Shown one piece after another: positions 13,403 through 23,771 of a stretch of 45,445 nucleotides of DNA. Source of the DNA: Nemertoderma westbladi (taxonomy: Eukaryota > Xenacoelomorpha > Nemertodermatida > Nemertodermatidae); assembly GCA_032718475.1 (NCBI GenBank), contig JAUCBJ010004674.1, positions 1-45,445 on the forward strand, read 5' to 3'. The first letter of the stretch is position 1. Every line of letters starts with the position of its first letter. The translations under genes and the position numbers were made by a program. Under the pieces are notes generated by a model. The model ran no database searches and was not told the DNA's origin. It saw only the letters and a program-made list of their open reading frames with translations.

Positions 13403-14271
13403 CAGTCTCTTTTTTTCATCATATTTTTTTAATGTTTTTTCCGATGTATAATTTTATGGTGATTCCGAATCTGAAACCAGTTTTTCGATAAGGTATTTTG
13501 TTCTCGAGTTATGGCAACTTTTGTAATTTTCACACAAAATTTGAAATTTTTTAATTTTGGTGCAGCACCACATTTGACACCGAAAAAGACCATCAAACAT
13601 CCATAAATGTGAAAATATTTTGCCATTTTCAGAATCAGCGCTGAAAATTATCCTATAGGTATCAAAACCACATAAGTAGATTATATTTGAAAAATTTGAA
13701 AAAATTTTCACTTTTGGTGCATGTTTGTTGGTCAGTTGTAATAAGGATGAAATTTAAATGTCATTTTTCTCGCATTGGCTTTTTTTGAACACTTTTTCTA
13801 TCTACTTTTTAACTACTCAACGGATTTTCGTTCTGTTTGCAGAATTATGTAGAGGAATATTCGCCGCAAAAATTGTATAGACAGAATTTTGAAATTTTTT
13901 TCAAAAAAAGTTATGGCATTTTTTGTGTAAAAAATCGCTAAATTTTGGATTTTTTCGATTTTTCGGTATTTTTTAAACGAAAAATGCTATAACTTTTTTT
14001 TGAAAAAAATTTCAAAATTCTGTCTATACAATTTTTGCGGCGAATATTCCTCTACATAATTCTGCAAACAGAACGAAAATCCGTTGAGTAGTTAAAAAGT
14101 AGATAGAGAAAGTGTCCAAAAAAGCCAATGCGAGAAAAATGACATTTAAATTTCATCCTGATAACAACTGTCCAAACATGCACCAAAAGTGAAATTTTTC
14201 TCAAATTTTTCGAATATAATCAACTTTTGTTGTTTTGATACCTATAGGCTAATTTTCGGCGCTGATTCCGA
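13403..14271. mobile_element. Palindromic (fold-back) element inside array C
   Basis: A long inverted repeat is centred near 13951. TTATGGCATT at 13911-13920 pairs with AATGCTATAA at 13983-13992, and the arms can be followed outward to about 13632 (AATCAGCGCTGAAAATTA) and 14270 (TAATTTTCGGCGCTGATT). That gives about 300 bp per arm and a very short centre. The arms match well but not perfectly. The 13403-13630 part has no partner on the right and may be an extra terminal segment of the same element. No transposase is encoded. It is most likely a non-autonomous fold-back or MITE-like element; the superfamily is unknown because no clear target duplication is visible. Confidence 0.75.
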
Positions 14272-14967
14272 ACACATAAATAACTTACAATAACTGATGG
14301 AGAGTAAAATCTTACACATAAATAACTTAAAATAACTGATGGAGAGTAAAATCTTACTCATAAATAACTTACAATAACTGATGGAGAGTAAAATCTTATA
14401 CATAAATAACTTACAATATCTGATGGAGAGTAAAATCTTACACATAAATAACTTACAATAACTGATGGAGAGTAAAATCTTACACATAAATAACTTAAAA
14501 TAACTGATGGAGGGTAAAATCTTACACATAATTAACTTACAATAACTGATGGAGAGTAAAATCTTACTCATAAATAACTTACAATAACTGATGGAGAGTA
14601 AAATCTTACACATAAATAACTTAAAATAACTGATGGAGAGTAAAATCTTACACATAATTAACTTACAATAACTGATGGAGAGTAAAATCTTACTCATAAA
14701 TAACTTACAATAACTGATGGAGAGTAAAATCTTACACATAAATAACTTAAAATAACTGATGGAGAGTAAAATCTTACTCATAAATAACTTACAATAACTG
14801 ATGGAGGTGTAAAATCTTATACATAAATAACTTACAATATCTGATGGAGAGTAAAATCTTACACGTAATTAACTTACAATAACTGATGAAGAGTAAAATC
14901 TTACTCATAAATAACTTACAATTACTGATGGAGAGTAAAATCTTACACACAAATAACTTACAATAAC
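14272..14967. repeat. Array C: 42-bp satellite, about 16.5 copies
   Basis: Units of 42 bp contain AACTTACAATAACTGATGG and AGAGTAAAATCTTA. Sub-types differ at the joint (CACATAAAT, CTCATAAAT, TACATAAAT, CACATAATT) and at TTACAAT versus TTAAAAT. From unit 6 to 12 a three-unit (126-bp) order recurs. Since 42 is divisible by three, the minus strand reads open for 179 codons with a 14-residue period. I regard that frame as a by-product of the repeat and not a gene. Confidence 0.95.
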
Positions 14968-15225
14968 ATTGCCAAAGGCCGCATTACCAATGCTGCAATG
15001 CGACTCGGCGATGACACTATGCGGTCTTCTGTATCACCCAATGGTGACTGGTTGATTGGCGAGAGTTTCCTGAGGATGTTCCTCACATTAAGGTGGCCGG
15101 TGTGTCGTTGCGACCAACTGTTACACTAAATGGTTTTCCCAGAGTTCCGGCTTCTTCCTGTATACCACGAGCTCCTTCTACGCCTTCTACGTCAAACACC
15201 GGTTGTCGAAGAACGACAGATTAGC
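14968..15225. other. Unclassified sequence between array C and the nuclease remnant
   Basis: About 260 bp of higher-GC sequence downstream (on the minus strand) of the endonuclease fragment. It could be the decayed 3' part of that retroelement, but I could not assign a conserved protein segment. Confidence 0.4.
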
Positions 15226-15576
15226 TCATTGAACTCGAAGGACTTGGTTGCTGGGTTTGTTGAACTTGATGCTGGCAGCGCAAGATGAGTCAATGACTCT
15301 AATATCGAACAACGCCCTGCTCTGCGGCTGCCAAAATCCCCTCACTGAAATGTTGGCCCATAGTCCAGCAATGCCACTCTCATCATCCACCTCCCGTATG
15401 ATCGGCTCCCGTTCAACTGAAGCACCTGGGAAAGCCAAATCAAAAAGCCCACCCTGTGCATCTCTGACCTCGTGATGGCGTAAGGTTACCAATCCTCCTT
15501 TCTTACAGTCGAGGGCATGGGCTAATGTAAACATACCCCTACAACCATCACAGGAGCTTGGTGCATTGTGTTAGTG
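15226..15576 (-). pseudogene. Zinc-finger plus restriction-like endonuclease remnant of a LINE
   Basis: Reading leftwards from about 15570, the frame begins after a stop with CDGC, then HALDC eight residues later, a CCHC finger. Next come RHHEVRD, EPIIREV and RGFWQPQSRALFDIRV, and the frame stops at 15226. This order (CCHC finger, RH..RD, EP, RGFW, FDIRV) resembles the C-terminal region found after reverse transcriptase in some invertebrate retroelements, similar in layout to the restriction-like endonuclease of R2/R4/HERO-type LINEs. The position usually read as the acidic residue before the RGFW block appears as Asn (LWANISVRGFW), which may inactivate the nuclease. No reverse transcriptase adjoins it, so it is a fragment. 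The family placement is by recall of motifs and is moderately uncertain. Confidence 0.55.
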
Positions 15577-15616
15577 TATCCATCCGTGCACACCACCCAG
15601 TCAGAGAATAGGGAAG

Positions 15617-16156
15617 TGTGATTTACGAATCACAATCGAGTATGCAATATCATATCCAATATGATATTGCATACCAGGAGGGGTCAAGGGAACGGGGCAA
15701 TAATGCCAGCTTGGAGATAGATACCAACTCATCTCCAGAGGGAAGCTAGCATAGGGCCAAAGGCGGGAGGGAGTGACAGCAGGGAAAACCAGCTAATAGG
15801 GGGCAGCCAGCACTTGGCCGATAAATGTGTATCTGTTAGCAGGTCAACATGTATGAAGAACCATGTAATAACCATACCTGTATATATCCTTCACCCAATA
15901 TTGATTATGTTTAGTTGGCTATTAATCAGTGTAGAAGTCAAACGGTTTTAACCGTCGTCGTTACTGCCATACTATCTTGTGCTGTATTACTGGTACTTAT
16001 ATATCAGATATTATCAATAACGTTAAACCAAACTCTGTGTTAACATACCAGCCTACGGCCTTTCAACCTCTTGTAGTCACTAGGCGGATGCGGTGATGCT
16101 TATCAACACGAGACAAACACCGGTCGGAATCCTGAGCCAACGCGGATCCTGTCACA
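15617..16156 (+). repeat. Candidate 5' LTR of the BEL/Pao element
   Basis: A 540-bp stretch begins TGTGATT and ends GTCACA, giving short inverted TGTGA/TCACA ends as in LTRs. It lies directly upstream of gag and contains a TATA-like TGTATATATCC near 15880. I did not find a matching 3' LTR after 20670, nor a convincing primer binding site after 16156, so both boundaries are provisional. Confidence 0.35.
15618..15674. repeat. Two adjacent hairpins at the start of the candidate LTR
   Basis: GTGATT-TACG-AATCAC (15618-15633) is followed by a perfect 16-bp stem, GTATGCAATATCATAT (15640-15655) and ATATGATATTGCATAC (15659-15674), with a three-base loop. Confidence 0.85.
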
Positions 16157-17498
16157 GTTAAAACCATAATTAGGGGGAAGTTTAAACTTAGCTGACGAGA
16201 GACCAAGTTGCTTGACAGGATGAGCGAATGAACGCCTCAGAGTTCGATCGGAGAGGGGAGACCGCCGCGCACTCCTGACGACAGAGACGAGATGATCAGG
16301 GAGGCGGCGACTCGACAGTACCAGCCCGCCACTCCGGATTCGCCGAGAGACAACAGCCTAGTTGGAGTGGAGGAGGGTGCACGGGTACACGACGACCAGG
16401 AACACGAGTCAACAAGAGACAGAAGCAGCAAAAGGAGCACCGGGGTCGCTGGCCAACCAGTGGCTACAGGTGGCGAGCGGCCCAATGGAACGGCAACAGG
16501 CGGGCCAAAGGTGCAACGCTGAATGAGACAAGGAGGGGAGTAAGTCCAGGATGAGGACGTGGTGGAGATTGATCATCTACGACAAAGCTACAATGCCTCC
16601 CGGAGAATGCTCAAAGACGCAAAGTGGAAAAGAAGGGTGAGTCAAGATAAACTATACCGTAAAATCGAGGAGGCTGACGATCACTTACATTATTTAGCCC
16701 AATTTGGACAGGGCGAACTAGCGAGCGAGAGGGCGAGAGAGATCACCACGGAAGTGTTGGAATCAGAATGTTGTGGCAATCAGAAGTAATAATACCAGTG
16801 TCAGGGTATGAGAGAGTGTATGTAGAACCTTACCTAACAGATACACTGGGGAAGCTTAAGTTAGTGGGATGGACGAATCCGAATGACACCGGGCCCGAAG
16901 CCAAACCACAGGATTCGGTGTCGTCCATTAGTAGAACCAGGACCGCCACCAGTAAATATGATAAAAGTAGTAGAGGCGGCAGGCAATGGGAGTCTGTCGC
17001 AACCAAAAAGTCTGCAACATCCTCTGCAAAAGCAAGAAGGGTGTTAGAGATAGATGTGGCATGTCAGTTGGACATAGCTGTGTTGGACCAAAAGGAGAGG
17101 CAGTTAGAGGAGGGAACTGCGTTATTAGAGAGGGAGAGAGAGTTAGCGAGAGAGAGGTTTGAGAGAGAGGTGAACGAGCGTAAAGAGCGAGACATTAAGG
17201 AAGCAGACAGGATTGAGAAAGAGAGGGAGTTGGTGAACCAGAGTGTTAGAGAGGATAGGGAGAGAGTGATAGCTGGTAAGAGAATGCGGGATGATATGCA
17301 TACCCGGTTGAGGGGGTAAATGCAGTATCAGGCGAAACAAAAGCGCTGATTAGAACTGGCGAATTTGGGTTTATCAGAGAGTGAGGCTGGTTCGGGAAGT
17401 ATTTATGAGGAACCAGGGGTCATGGAAACCTTTGTTAATACCCCACTTACTGGGACCGGAAAGCAAACACAAGACTGGTGTAACCGGGCGGGTGGTGC

Positions 17499-17521
17499 GG
17501 GGGGGGGGGGGGGGGGGGGGG
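17499..17521 (+). repeat. Poly-G tract (23 G) in gag
   Basis: A run of 23 G, coding Gly if translated. The Gag-like frame before it differs by one base from the Asn-rich frame after it, so a length change in the tract is the simplest explanation for the frame break. Confidence 0.9.
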
Positions 17522-17916
17522 TAATGACACTACATCTAGTGACAATATTAATAATAATAATACCGTACTTGATATTCCTAACATTAATGAAGGTACTTTT
17601 CTTACAGGAAATAATGTTTTAATAAATAACAATAATGTTAATACTGGTGGAATAAATAATTTAAATAACATGGGGGGTAGCGGTGAACAAAATAATTAAA
17701 ATAATAATATATTAAATAATGGAGTGCAAAATAATAACGGTATAATTAATATAAATAATAACAAGTTGAATAATTCGCCTAGTTGGGGCCTACAAGGCCG
17801 CATGGTGACGCAGTGGGAGACGCAGGCGAATGAACCCAGGGTAGATAGAAGTGACGTGTCGACTGGAGGAGAGTGTGGGGAAAGGAATATATGGGGTGCA
17901 AGTGAAAGTGATGGGT

Positions 17917-17930
17917 GGGGGGGGGGGGGG
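17917..17930 (+). repeat. Second poly-G tract (14 G) in gag
   Basis: Fourteen G residues where the open frame again changes, from the Asn-rich frame (which stops at 17954) to the frame open at 17915-18136. Confidence 0.85.
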
Positions 17931-19640
17931 CTATGGCTGTCCCACCGCAACTAGTTAGTGGGGAGAGGGGGGGGGCAATAAGCGGCACACAAATGTCGGC
18001 GGTGGGTGCGCTCGGTGAGTTAAGAGAACCGGGACTCCCAACGACGGAGGAGAATAAAGGATCAGCGAAAATCTGCGAGGCCTTACAACTGGGTAGGGGA
18101 CGAGGCGCTCAAGCCTTAACCGGCCAAACGAAGTAACGTCGAACCCATTCGGAAGACGGACGGAGAACGGTAGGATTCATCCGGGTGGTTGAAATGATAT
18201 CTCATGAACGTAGATGACGCTGGGAGTGAAAGACGTGAGGGGGATGAGAGGGATAGACGAAAGAATGTTGCTACGGGCAACAAAGGGTATTGAGTTAGGA
18301 CAGACAGCGAACCGTCTATAGTTGAGATGGAGGGAGAGAGCAGGTGGGGCCATACTTCGGGAGATTGCCGTCGCCCCTGAGAGAGGGGTATAGAATATAC
18401 CGGGTTGAAGAAGACGAGATGAGAAGGAGGGATCGACGGGAAACTTCCCGTTGGAACATAACTGCCGATCGACGATATGGTAGTCGCGGGGAGGAGTTCT
18501 TGGAATATTCGAGAGAATTAAACTTCGGTCCAGAGGACCACATTCAGACTATATCTACTATACCTATAATACACTATATCCGCAAAACACACAAAAGGTA
18601 GCAACCCCCTCAGATCCCAATAAATCATGCGATACGGAGATATGGAGGGGACCATTGCCTCCAATGATATAGCCCACACAAGGAAAGTCGATAAACCCCG
18701 AGAATAAGACGACGTCAGTGTGTAAGGAGACTGCATCTGTACCATTAAATGCACTGGAGATCCAGGCGATGGGAATGGCAACACTCATCGACACGCTAAA
18801 AACTAAAATAGAGTTACCACCAGTGGAGCCTTTCAAGTTTGATGTAGTAAGCCGGAAGAATATCTGCAGTTCCGGAGGATGTATAGTAATGAAATACTTA
18901 CGAAAAATCTGACACAGCCATGATATTGTAAGGCAATACCAGGGAATCGAAGGAGGTTTTACAGCGGCATGGGGGGCCCTGGATAGGGAATTTGGCCATC
19001 TGGCGAAGATCATCCGACAAACCTTAAGGGGGAGGCGGACTCAAGGATAACCCTGTTAGTATCAAAGCCTTTGCCACCAGAGTAAAGAAGGCATTGATAG
19101 TTTTAAAAACGCTAGAGGCACTGTACGAACTTAATCTTCAAATAACATCACGACAATAGTGCAGGCACTACCGATGTTCAGAGAGGAGAGTCTCGGTAAT
19201 ATAGCCGACCTAAACCGGAACACAGTGCTGCAGAGCACTGTGTTCCGAGGGTGAGGCAATCGTTGCCATATGCGACAGTGCAGGTCAGTACAAGTCCACA
19301 GGGCCCTGGAAACAAAACCACATCATGGCAGGGACAGGGACAGAAATAACAACTATAGTTGCTACAGAGGAAACAACACCCCTGGGGCGGGCATAAGCAA
19401 CCAAAACAATAAACCATCCGAGTCGGACCTGGACGAACTACGCGAACCACTATACAGAGAACATTATAATCCAAACTACAAGTGTCAGTTGTATAGAGCA
19501 GGGATGCATAAGACCATTGATTGCGACCAGTGGCAGGCATTGCCGAGGGAAGACCAACTGGCCTACAAAAGAAAATTTTGACTATGCCACAGATGTTATA
19601 GGAAGAACTGGTGTCGAGAACAAGCACCAAACTATCTAAG

Positions 19641-20290
19641 TGAAGATAGGGGCCATACGATGGCCAGCACGATGGGTCCAAGGGAGCGAAGGATAGTGTT
19701 ACTGGGTGTGGTGCCAGTAAGGATGATGGAAGAGAACGGGCGATCAGTAACTATTCTGATGTTGATCGACAGTGGGGCAACATTCACTTTGCCGGAAAGC
19801 TGGATAGCAGATAGGCTACAACTAAAAACAAAGTCGAGTAAGATGGCGATCACCACCATTATCCACCAAGGATGAAATTCGTCAGATGAAAACAGGAAGG
19901 TGTCGAATAGGGGCTATAACTCCCGATTCCAACTACAGAGCGACTATAGACCCTATACGAATTACTCAATCCATAAACATCAACACCAGGCGGCCGACGA
20001 AGATCGAGGGCGAGCAATATCAGCACCTGGACTCAATTGACTTGTCAACACCAAACCTCGATGTGCCGAAAGTGTCTCTGATAGTTGGGATGGACTGCCC
20101 CTCAGCCCATGAGAGGCTAGAGATGATATTTGTGGATGATAAGGAGCGAGATCCGGTGGCAATCTTGACGCCATTTGGATGGACGCTAACCGGGCCTATT
20201 AGATCAGAAATTCCGTACATGTCAAAAACAAGGGGAAAGGAAACAGCGGTGATAGGGGTGAAGGCAACAGGGTGGTTGGAAGAGGCATGT
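19641..20290 (+). pseudogene. BEL/Pao aspartic protease (Peptidase A17-like), broken
   Basis: The frame at 19660-19875 carries the active-site motif MLIDSGATFTLP near 19758-19793, with the catalytic Asp of the DSGA type. After a stop at 19873-19875 a second frame (19886 onward) carries the conserved end of the DUF1758/Peptidase A17 domain: VSLIVGMDCPSAHE near 20070-20110 and PVAILTPFGWTLTGP near 20155-20198. In Pao elements this domain releases the mature proteins from the polyprotein. Here the two halves are separated by a stop, so the domain is inactive. What normally follows, reverse transcriptase and RNase H, is absent. Confidence 0.78.
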
Positions 20291-20670
20291 CGGACGCGGG
20301 GCTGGCAGAGTGCGAGGGGGCATTAAATGGTAAACCATTATGCGTACTGAATGATGATCAAGGGTCATTGGGGGCTTTAATGCCGGCGCACATATTGAAG
20401 AGGAGGCCAGCAAAGGTGGAATATACCAGTGACGATGAGATGAAGGGTGGCATTCTGCCACCAAGTGACAAGATGAAGGGTGGCATTCTGCCGCCAAAAG
20501 ACGATGAAGAATTCTATGAGATAATAGGTAGGTCGGATCTGAAACTGGAGAGGAGTGGGAGGTCAGATCCGAGGGATTTAGAATCGACGAGAAGAATAGG
20601 GCGAAGGATAAGAGGACCTATGGGGGGACAGTGGGAGAGTGGCCTGCTGGAAGAATCGCCCTTAGGTTAA
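20291..20670 (+). pseudogene. C-terminal end of BEL/Pao integrase, fused after an internal deletion
   Basis: Only about 60 codons after the protease ends, the frame reads ECEGALNGKPLCVLNDDQGS and then ALMPAHILKRRPAKV. This corresponds to the end of a Pao integrase core, where the family typically has E-x-x-LN-x-RPL and LTP-x-H-x-L-x-GR(R)P. The following tail contains a small tandem duplication (MKGGILPP twice, 20443-20505) and ends at a stop at 20668-20670. The distance shows that RT, RNase H and most of integrase (several kb in a complete element) have been lost. The DDE residues of the core are not seen. Confidence 0.7.
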
Positions 20671-21221
20671 TGAGTCGTCCAATACGTTGGACTGAGGGGG
20701 TTGGAATGAGGGCGATACACCCTACCCACGAGGAGATAAATAAAATAATAATAATAAAATTAAAAAAAATTATGTACGCTTGAAGAGTATTAACGTACAT
20801 AATATTTAGGTCTAAGTAGGGTGCTACTGCTAATGTACTACCCCATAGATAATCTGGTCCTGTAACTAGGACCCCCTTCGTTCTGGGATAAGGACGCCCT
20901 TGGTCCTGGATTAAGGACCCATATACTTGGCTGCAGGGATATATGGCCTGACCAGGCAGATGGTGATCTACCAATGGCTGGTCAGGAGTAGAGTGTTATC
21001 ATGTCCACCCTGAGAGCACTTCACTGCGACCTGCACCTGGCAGCAAGGGTACAGGGCATGACCCAGCAGATGAGCTGCAACAGCCAATGGTGGGTCATGT
21101 GCGCCAGAGTAGATATGGGTGATGGGCCTCATATCTGACTCCATTGCGACACCCACCCTGTGGAATGGCAAACCAGGGTGTGGTATTTGCCCCGAGAGCT
21201 GACTCGGCAAAAAAGCACCCC
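20671..21221. other. Unclassified sequence between BEL remnant and LINE copy 1
   Basis: AT-rich at first, then GC-rich. It includes a hairpin (20769-20803) and a degenerate tandem duplication of about 110 bp. CTGCAGGGATATATGGCC...GACCAGGCAGATG near 20932 resembles CAGCAAGGGTACAGGGC...GACCCAGCAGATG near 21042, and ACTGCGAC (21024) resembles ATTGCGAC (21143). No LTR copy and no conserved protein were found. Confidence 0.5.
20769..20803. repeat. Hairpin
   Basis: ATTATGTACG (20769-20778) and CGTACATAAT (20794-20803) form a perfect 10-bp stem around 15 bases. Confidence 0.85.
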
Positions 21222-23771
21222 CCAACCCCCATTCTTAACATTCCTGGGAGACTTTAATGCAAGTCTGCATCAATCACCTACATCGCCCTGGGTCTATAGC
21301 AATAGTGTTAACCGAAATTCTGTCCATCTTCAGGATTTTATCTCTGGAAATGGATTGTTTTCGGCTGGAACCCAGTTCAAGAAGCGAACTGGAAAGCTAT
21401 GGACTCATAGTGGACCCAGTGGTCACAAGTCCCAGATAGACCATATTATGTTTCGTAGGAAATACAGGAGCTCTATACAAGACTGTAATGCATTTACACT
21501 TCGACCCTTCTCCAGTGATCACCGCCTTATTGTGGCCAAGGTAAGACTTAGTCTGCGTGCTAGCAGAACAACGAAATCTGCCTTGCCGCGGCATGACTGG
21601 TCCTCTCTGTTGCAACAGCCAAGTGTGAGATCCAGCTTCACACTACAGCTGAGCAACAGGTATGAGGCTCTTGCCTCTGAGGCGGCAGATCACTGTGAGG
21701 GCTATACTGCCTTTACAGAAGCAGTTAAGTTAGCAGCTGCAGAAACAGTTCCTGTATACCCTCGAAACAGGAAAAGGGCCCCCTGGACTGATAACAAAAT
21801 TCAGAAGTGCCGAAATGACCTTCAGAAGGCGCAGAAAGAGTCCCGACTCAAGCAGACTACAGCGGCCAAGAATGCAGTTAAGGCTGCATCTAGGTCCCTG
21901 AACAGGCAGTACTCTGCTAATCTACAGGAGCTAATAAACCAACAGGTTGATGCCATCAATGATGCTGACGACAGCAGGCAATCATCCCAGGCATGGAAAT
22001 CGATCAATCTGCTAACTGGGCGGAAAAGCCAACCAACCACCAACGTTAAGGCTGAATCACCAGCCGATCGCCTCAATGGTTGGAAAGCCCACTTTAAAAA
22101 GCTCCTCAATAATGACAGGGTATTGCCTGATAACTTTATAGAAGTAAAAGTGTCTGAGTGTGTACTCCCAGATATTCCCATTGGCGATATCTCCTTTGCA
22201 GAAGTGAAGGCTGCTGCAAAGAGCATTAAGACCAATCGTGCCAGTGGAGTAGATGGTGTTCCCCCTGAGGTCTTTAAAATACCTGTGTGTTTAAAGCTCA
22301 TCTATCCCATCATAGTAGACATGTACCGAACAACAAGAGTCTCACAAGAAATGAAAACAAATAAGTTGGTGCCAGTTCCCAAGAAGGGCAACCTAACACT
22401 CTGGTTCTTTTCGGGGAATCTCATTGATCTCGATTGCTGCAAAGCTATACAATAGGATTCTATTAAATCGCATCAGGGATCCCATTGAGAGACTGCTCCG
22501 TGGAAATCAGAATGGGTTCCGTAAAGGTCGTGGGACCATGGAGCCCATTTTGGCACTTAGAAGGATAATTGAAGAGTTATCAAAAAAGAAAGAGAGGCAT
22601 CTGGCTGTTATCTTTGTTGACTTCTTCAAGGCCTTTGATTCAGTCTCTCGCTCACGTATGTTCAGCATACTTTCATTATATGGGATTCCTGATGAAATTA
22701 TTGCAGCAATCAGATCAGTATACGATGGTTCGACAACATTTGTGTCTATTGTTGACGGTGACACAGAACCATTTGAAGTGTTATGGGGCGTCCTCCAAGG
22801 AGACACACTTGCACCATTCTTGTTCATTATTGTGGTTGACTATGTTCTACGCATGTCCTTAGATCATTATAATGATGATGGGGTGATGATAACTCCACCT
22901 ACTGGCTCCAGAAGTCTAGGAAATCCTGCCAAGTACCTAACTGATCTAGACTTTGCTGATGACTTAGGAGTACTCTCAGAATCATTAGAGGGAGCCCAAC
23001 GGCTCCTCAGCTCATTAGAACATGCTGCTTCTAGTGTTGGTCTTTTTATTAACTCCAGAAAGACCAAAATTATGACAGTTAACTTTGAAAGTCCTCAGCA
23101 AGTCTCTGATCGGATGAGCATAAGCTCAAAGGATGGTATGCTTGAGCATGTGGACGACTTCTGTTACCTGGGATCATGGATCCGGAAGTCAGGTGAGGAC
23201 CTTCGAATACGTAAGGGAAAGGCATGGGCAGCCTTGAATAGGCTTTCCAGGATTTGGAAGTCACCGAGAATTAATCGGAAACTTAAGGTCCGATTATTTA
23301 GAGCAGCAGTAGTTCCAGTACTCCTCTACGGGAGTCCATGCTGGGCTCTAACTGCTGAGGACACCAAATCTCTGGATGGCACATTCACAAGAATGCTACG
23401 CCGGGTTCATTGTGTCAAGTACAATGCACACATCTCCAACCAGACACTATATAACATTGGAGGTGTCTCATTGGTTCCCCCAAGCTTGACACTAGAACAA
23501 AATCGCCTCCGCTTTGCAGGACATTGCTTTCGCCGTGAGGACCAGCCAGTGCATAATCTTGTACTTTGGCAGCCTCATGGAGTGAATAAGCATGGTGGAC
23601 AGCCCATGACTTTCTTGAGACGCATCTTAAAGGACACAGGCCTTAAAGATGCGGATGATCTAGCAAATGTCATGGGTGATAGGGAGTTGTGGCGGTGCAA
23701 TTTTGTTGACAAGCCGGCACAGCATTCCTAAAAATGCAGCTGCAATGCAGCATGCCGATCCTAGTAGTAGT
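21222..23771 (+). mobile_element. RTE-like LINE, copy 1 (5' truncated)
   Basis: The element runs from within the endonuclease domain (the exact 5' edge is unclear, about 21180-21230) to a short 3' UTR ending in ATGCCGATCCTAGTAGTAG. The same 3' end occurs in copy 2 at 38282-38329. Only about 40 bp separate the stop codon (23729-23731) from the TAG tail, as in RTE-type LINEs. The tail passes directly into 40-bp array D, so no downstream target duplication could be identified. Confidence 0.85.
21232..23731 (+). pseudogene. RTE-like endonuclease/reverse transcriptase with one frameshift
   Basis: The left half (to 22455) has the end of an APE-type endonuclease: LGDFNAS near 21240, QIDHIMFR near 21433 and SSDHRLIVAK near 21510. 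A linker and the RT fingers follow (ASGVDGVPPEVF near 22240). After a two-base deletion at about 22402 the frame shifts, and the RT continues to 23731. That part has motif A VIFVDFFKAFDSV (22606-22645), motif B LQGDTLAPFLF (about 22795), motif C FADD (22952-22963), motif D LFINSRKTKI and an RTE-like C-terminus with YLGSWIRKSGEDLRIRKGKA and DRELWR. Copy 2 (offset 14,548 before and 14,550 after the lesion) has the two extra bases, CTCTATGG versus CTCTGG, so this copy is the broken one. By eye the copies differ at about 30 positions in 1.96 kb. Confidence 0.9.

Larger units (their letters stand above)
16227..19640 (+). pseudogene. gag: BEL/Pao gag polyprotein, decayed
   Basis: A broken gag frame is read in pieces. 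First is a short N-terminal start at 16227, then frame pieces at 16292 and 16559. A highly charged Glu/Arg-rich coiled-coil-like part follows at 16768-17319, preceded by a Ser-rich SSAKARR segment as in Pao-type Gag. Next come an Asn-rich linker (17523-17950), a basic segment (18344-18601), and the region recalling DUF1759, with LPPVEPFKFD near 18817 and RQYQGIEGGF / ALDREFG in shifted frames up to about 19010. A zinc-knuckle-like segment with CQLY...H...C...LCHRC lies near 19485-19600. At least three in-frame stops and several frameshifts separate the pieces, so no intact product can be made. Its normal role would be to form the virus-like particle that packages the RNA. Confidence 0.75.

Noticed and set aside
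14242-14781. 179-codon minus-strand frame with a 14-residue repeat
   Set aside because: A 42-bp satellite read in a frame that happens to lack stops.
15226-15475. Plus-strand 75-codon frame at 15248-15475
   Set aside because: It is antisense to the endonuclease remnant, whose conserved motifs are on the minus strand.
20671-21221. 3' LTR of the BEL/Pao element
   Set aside because: No similarity to the candidate 5' LTR (15617-16156) was found; the 3' end appears lost.
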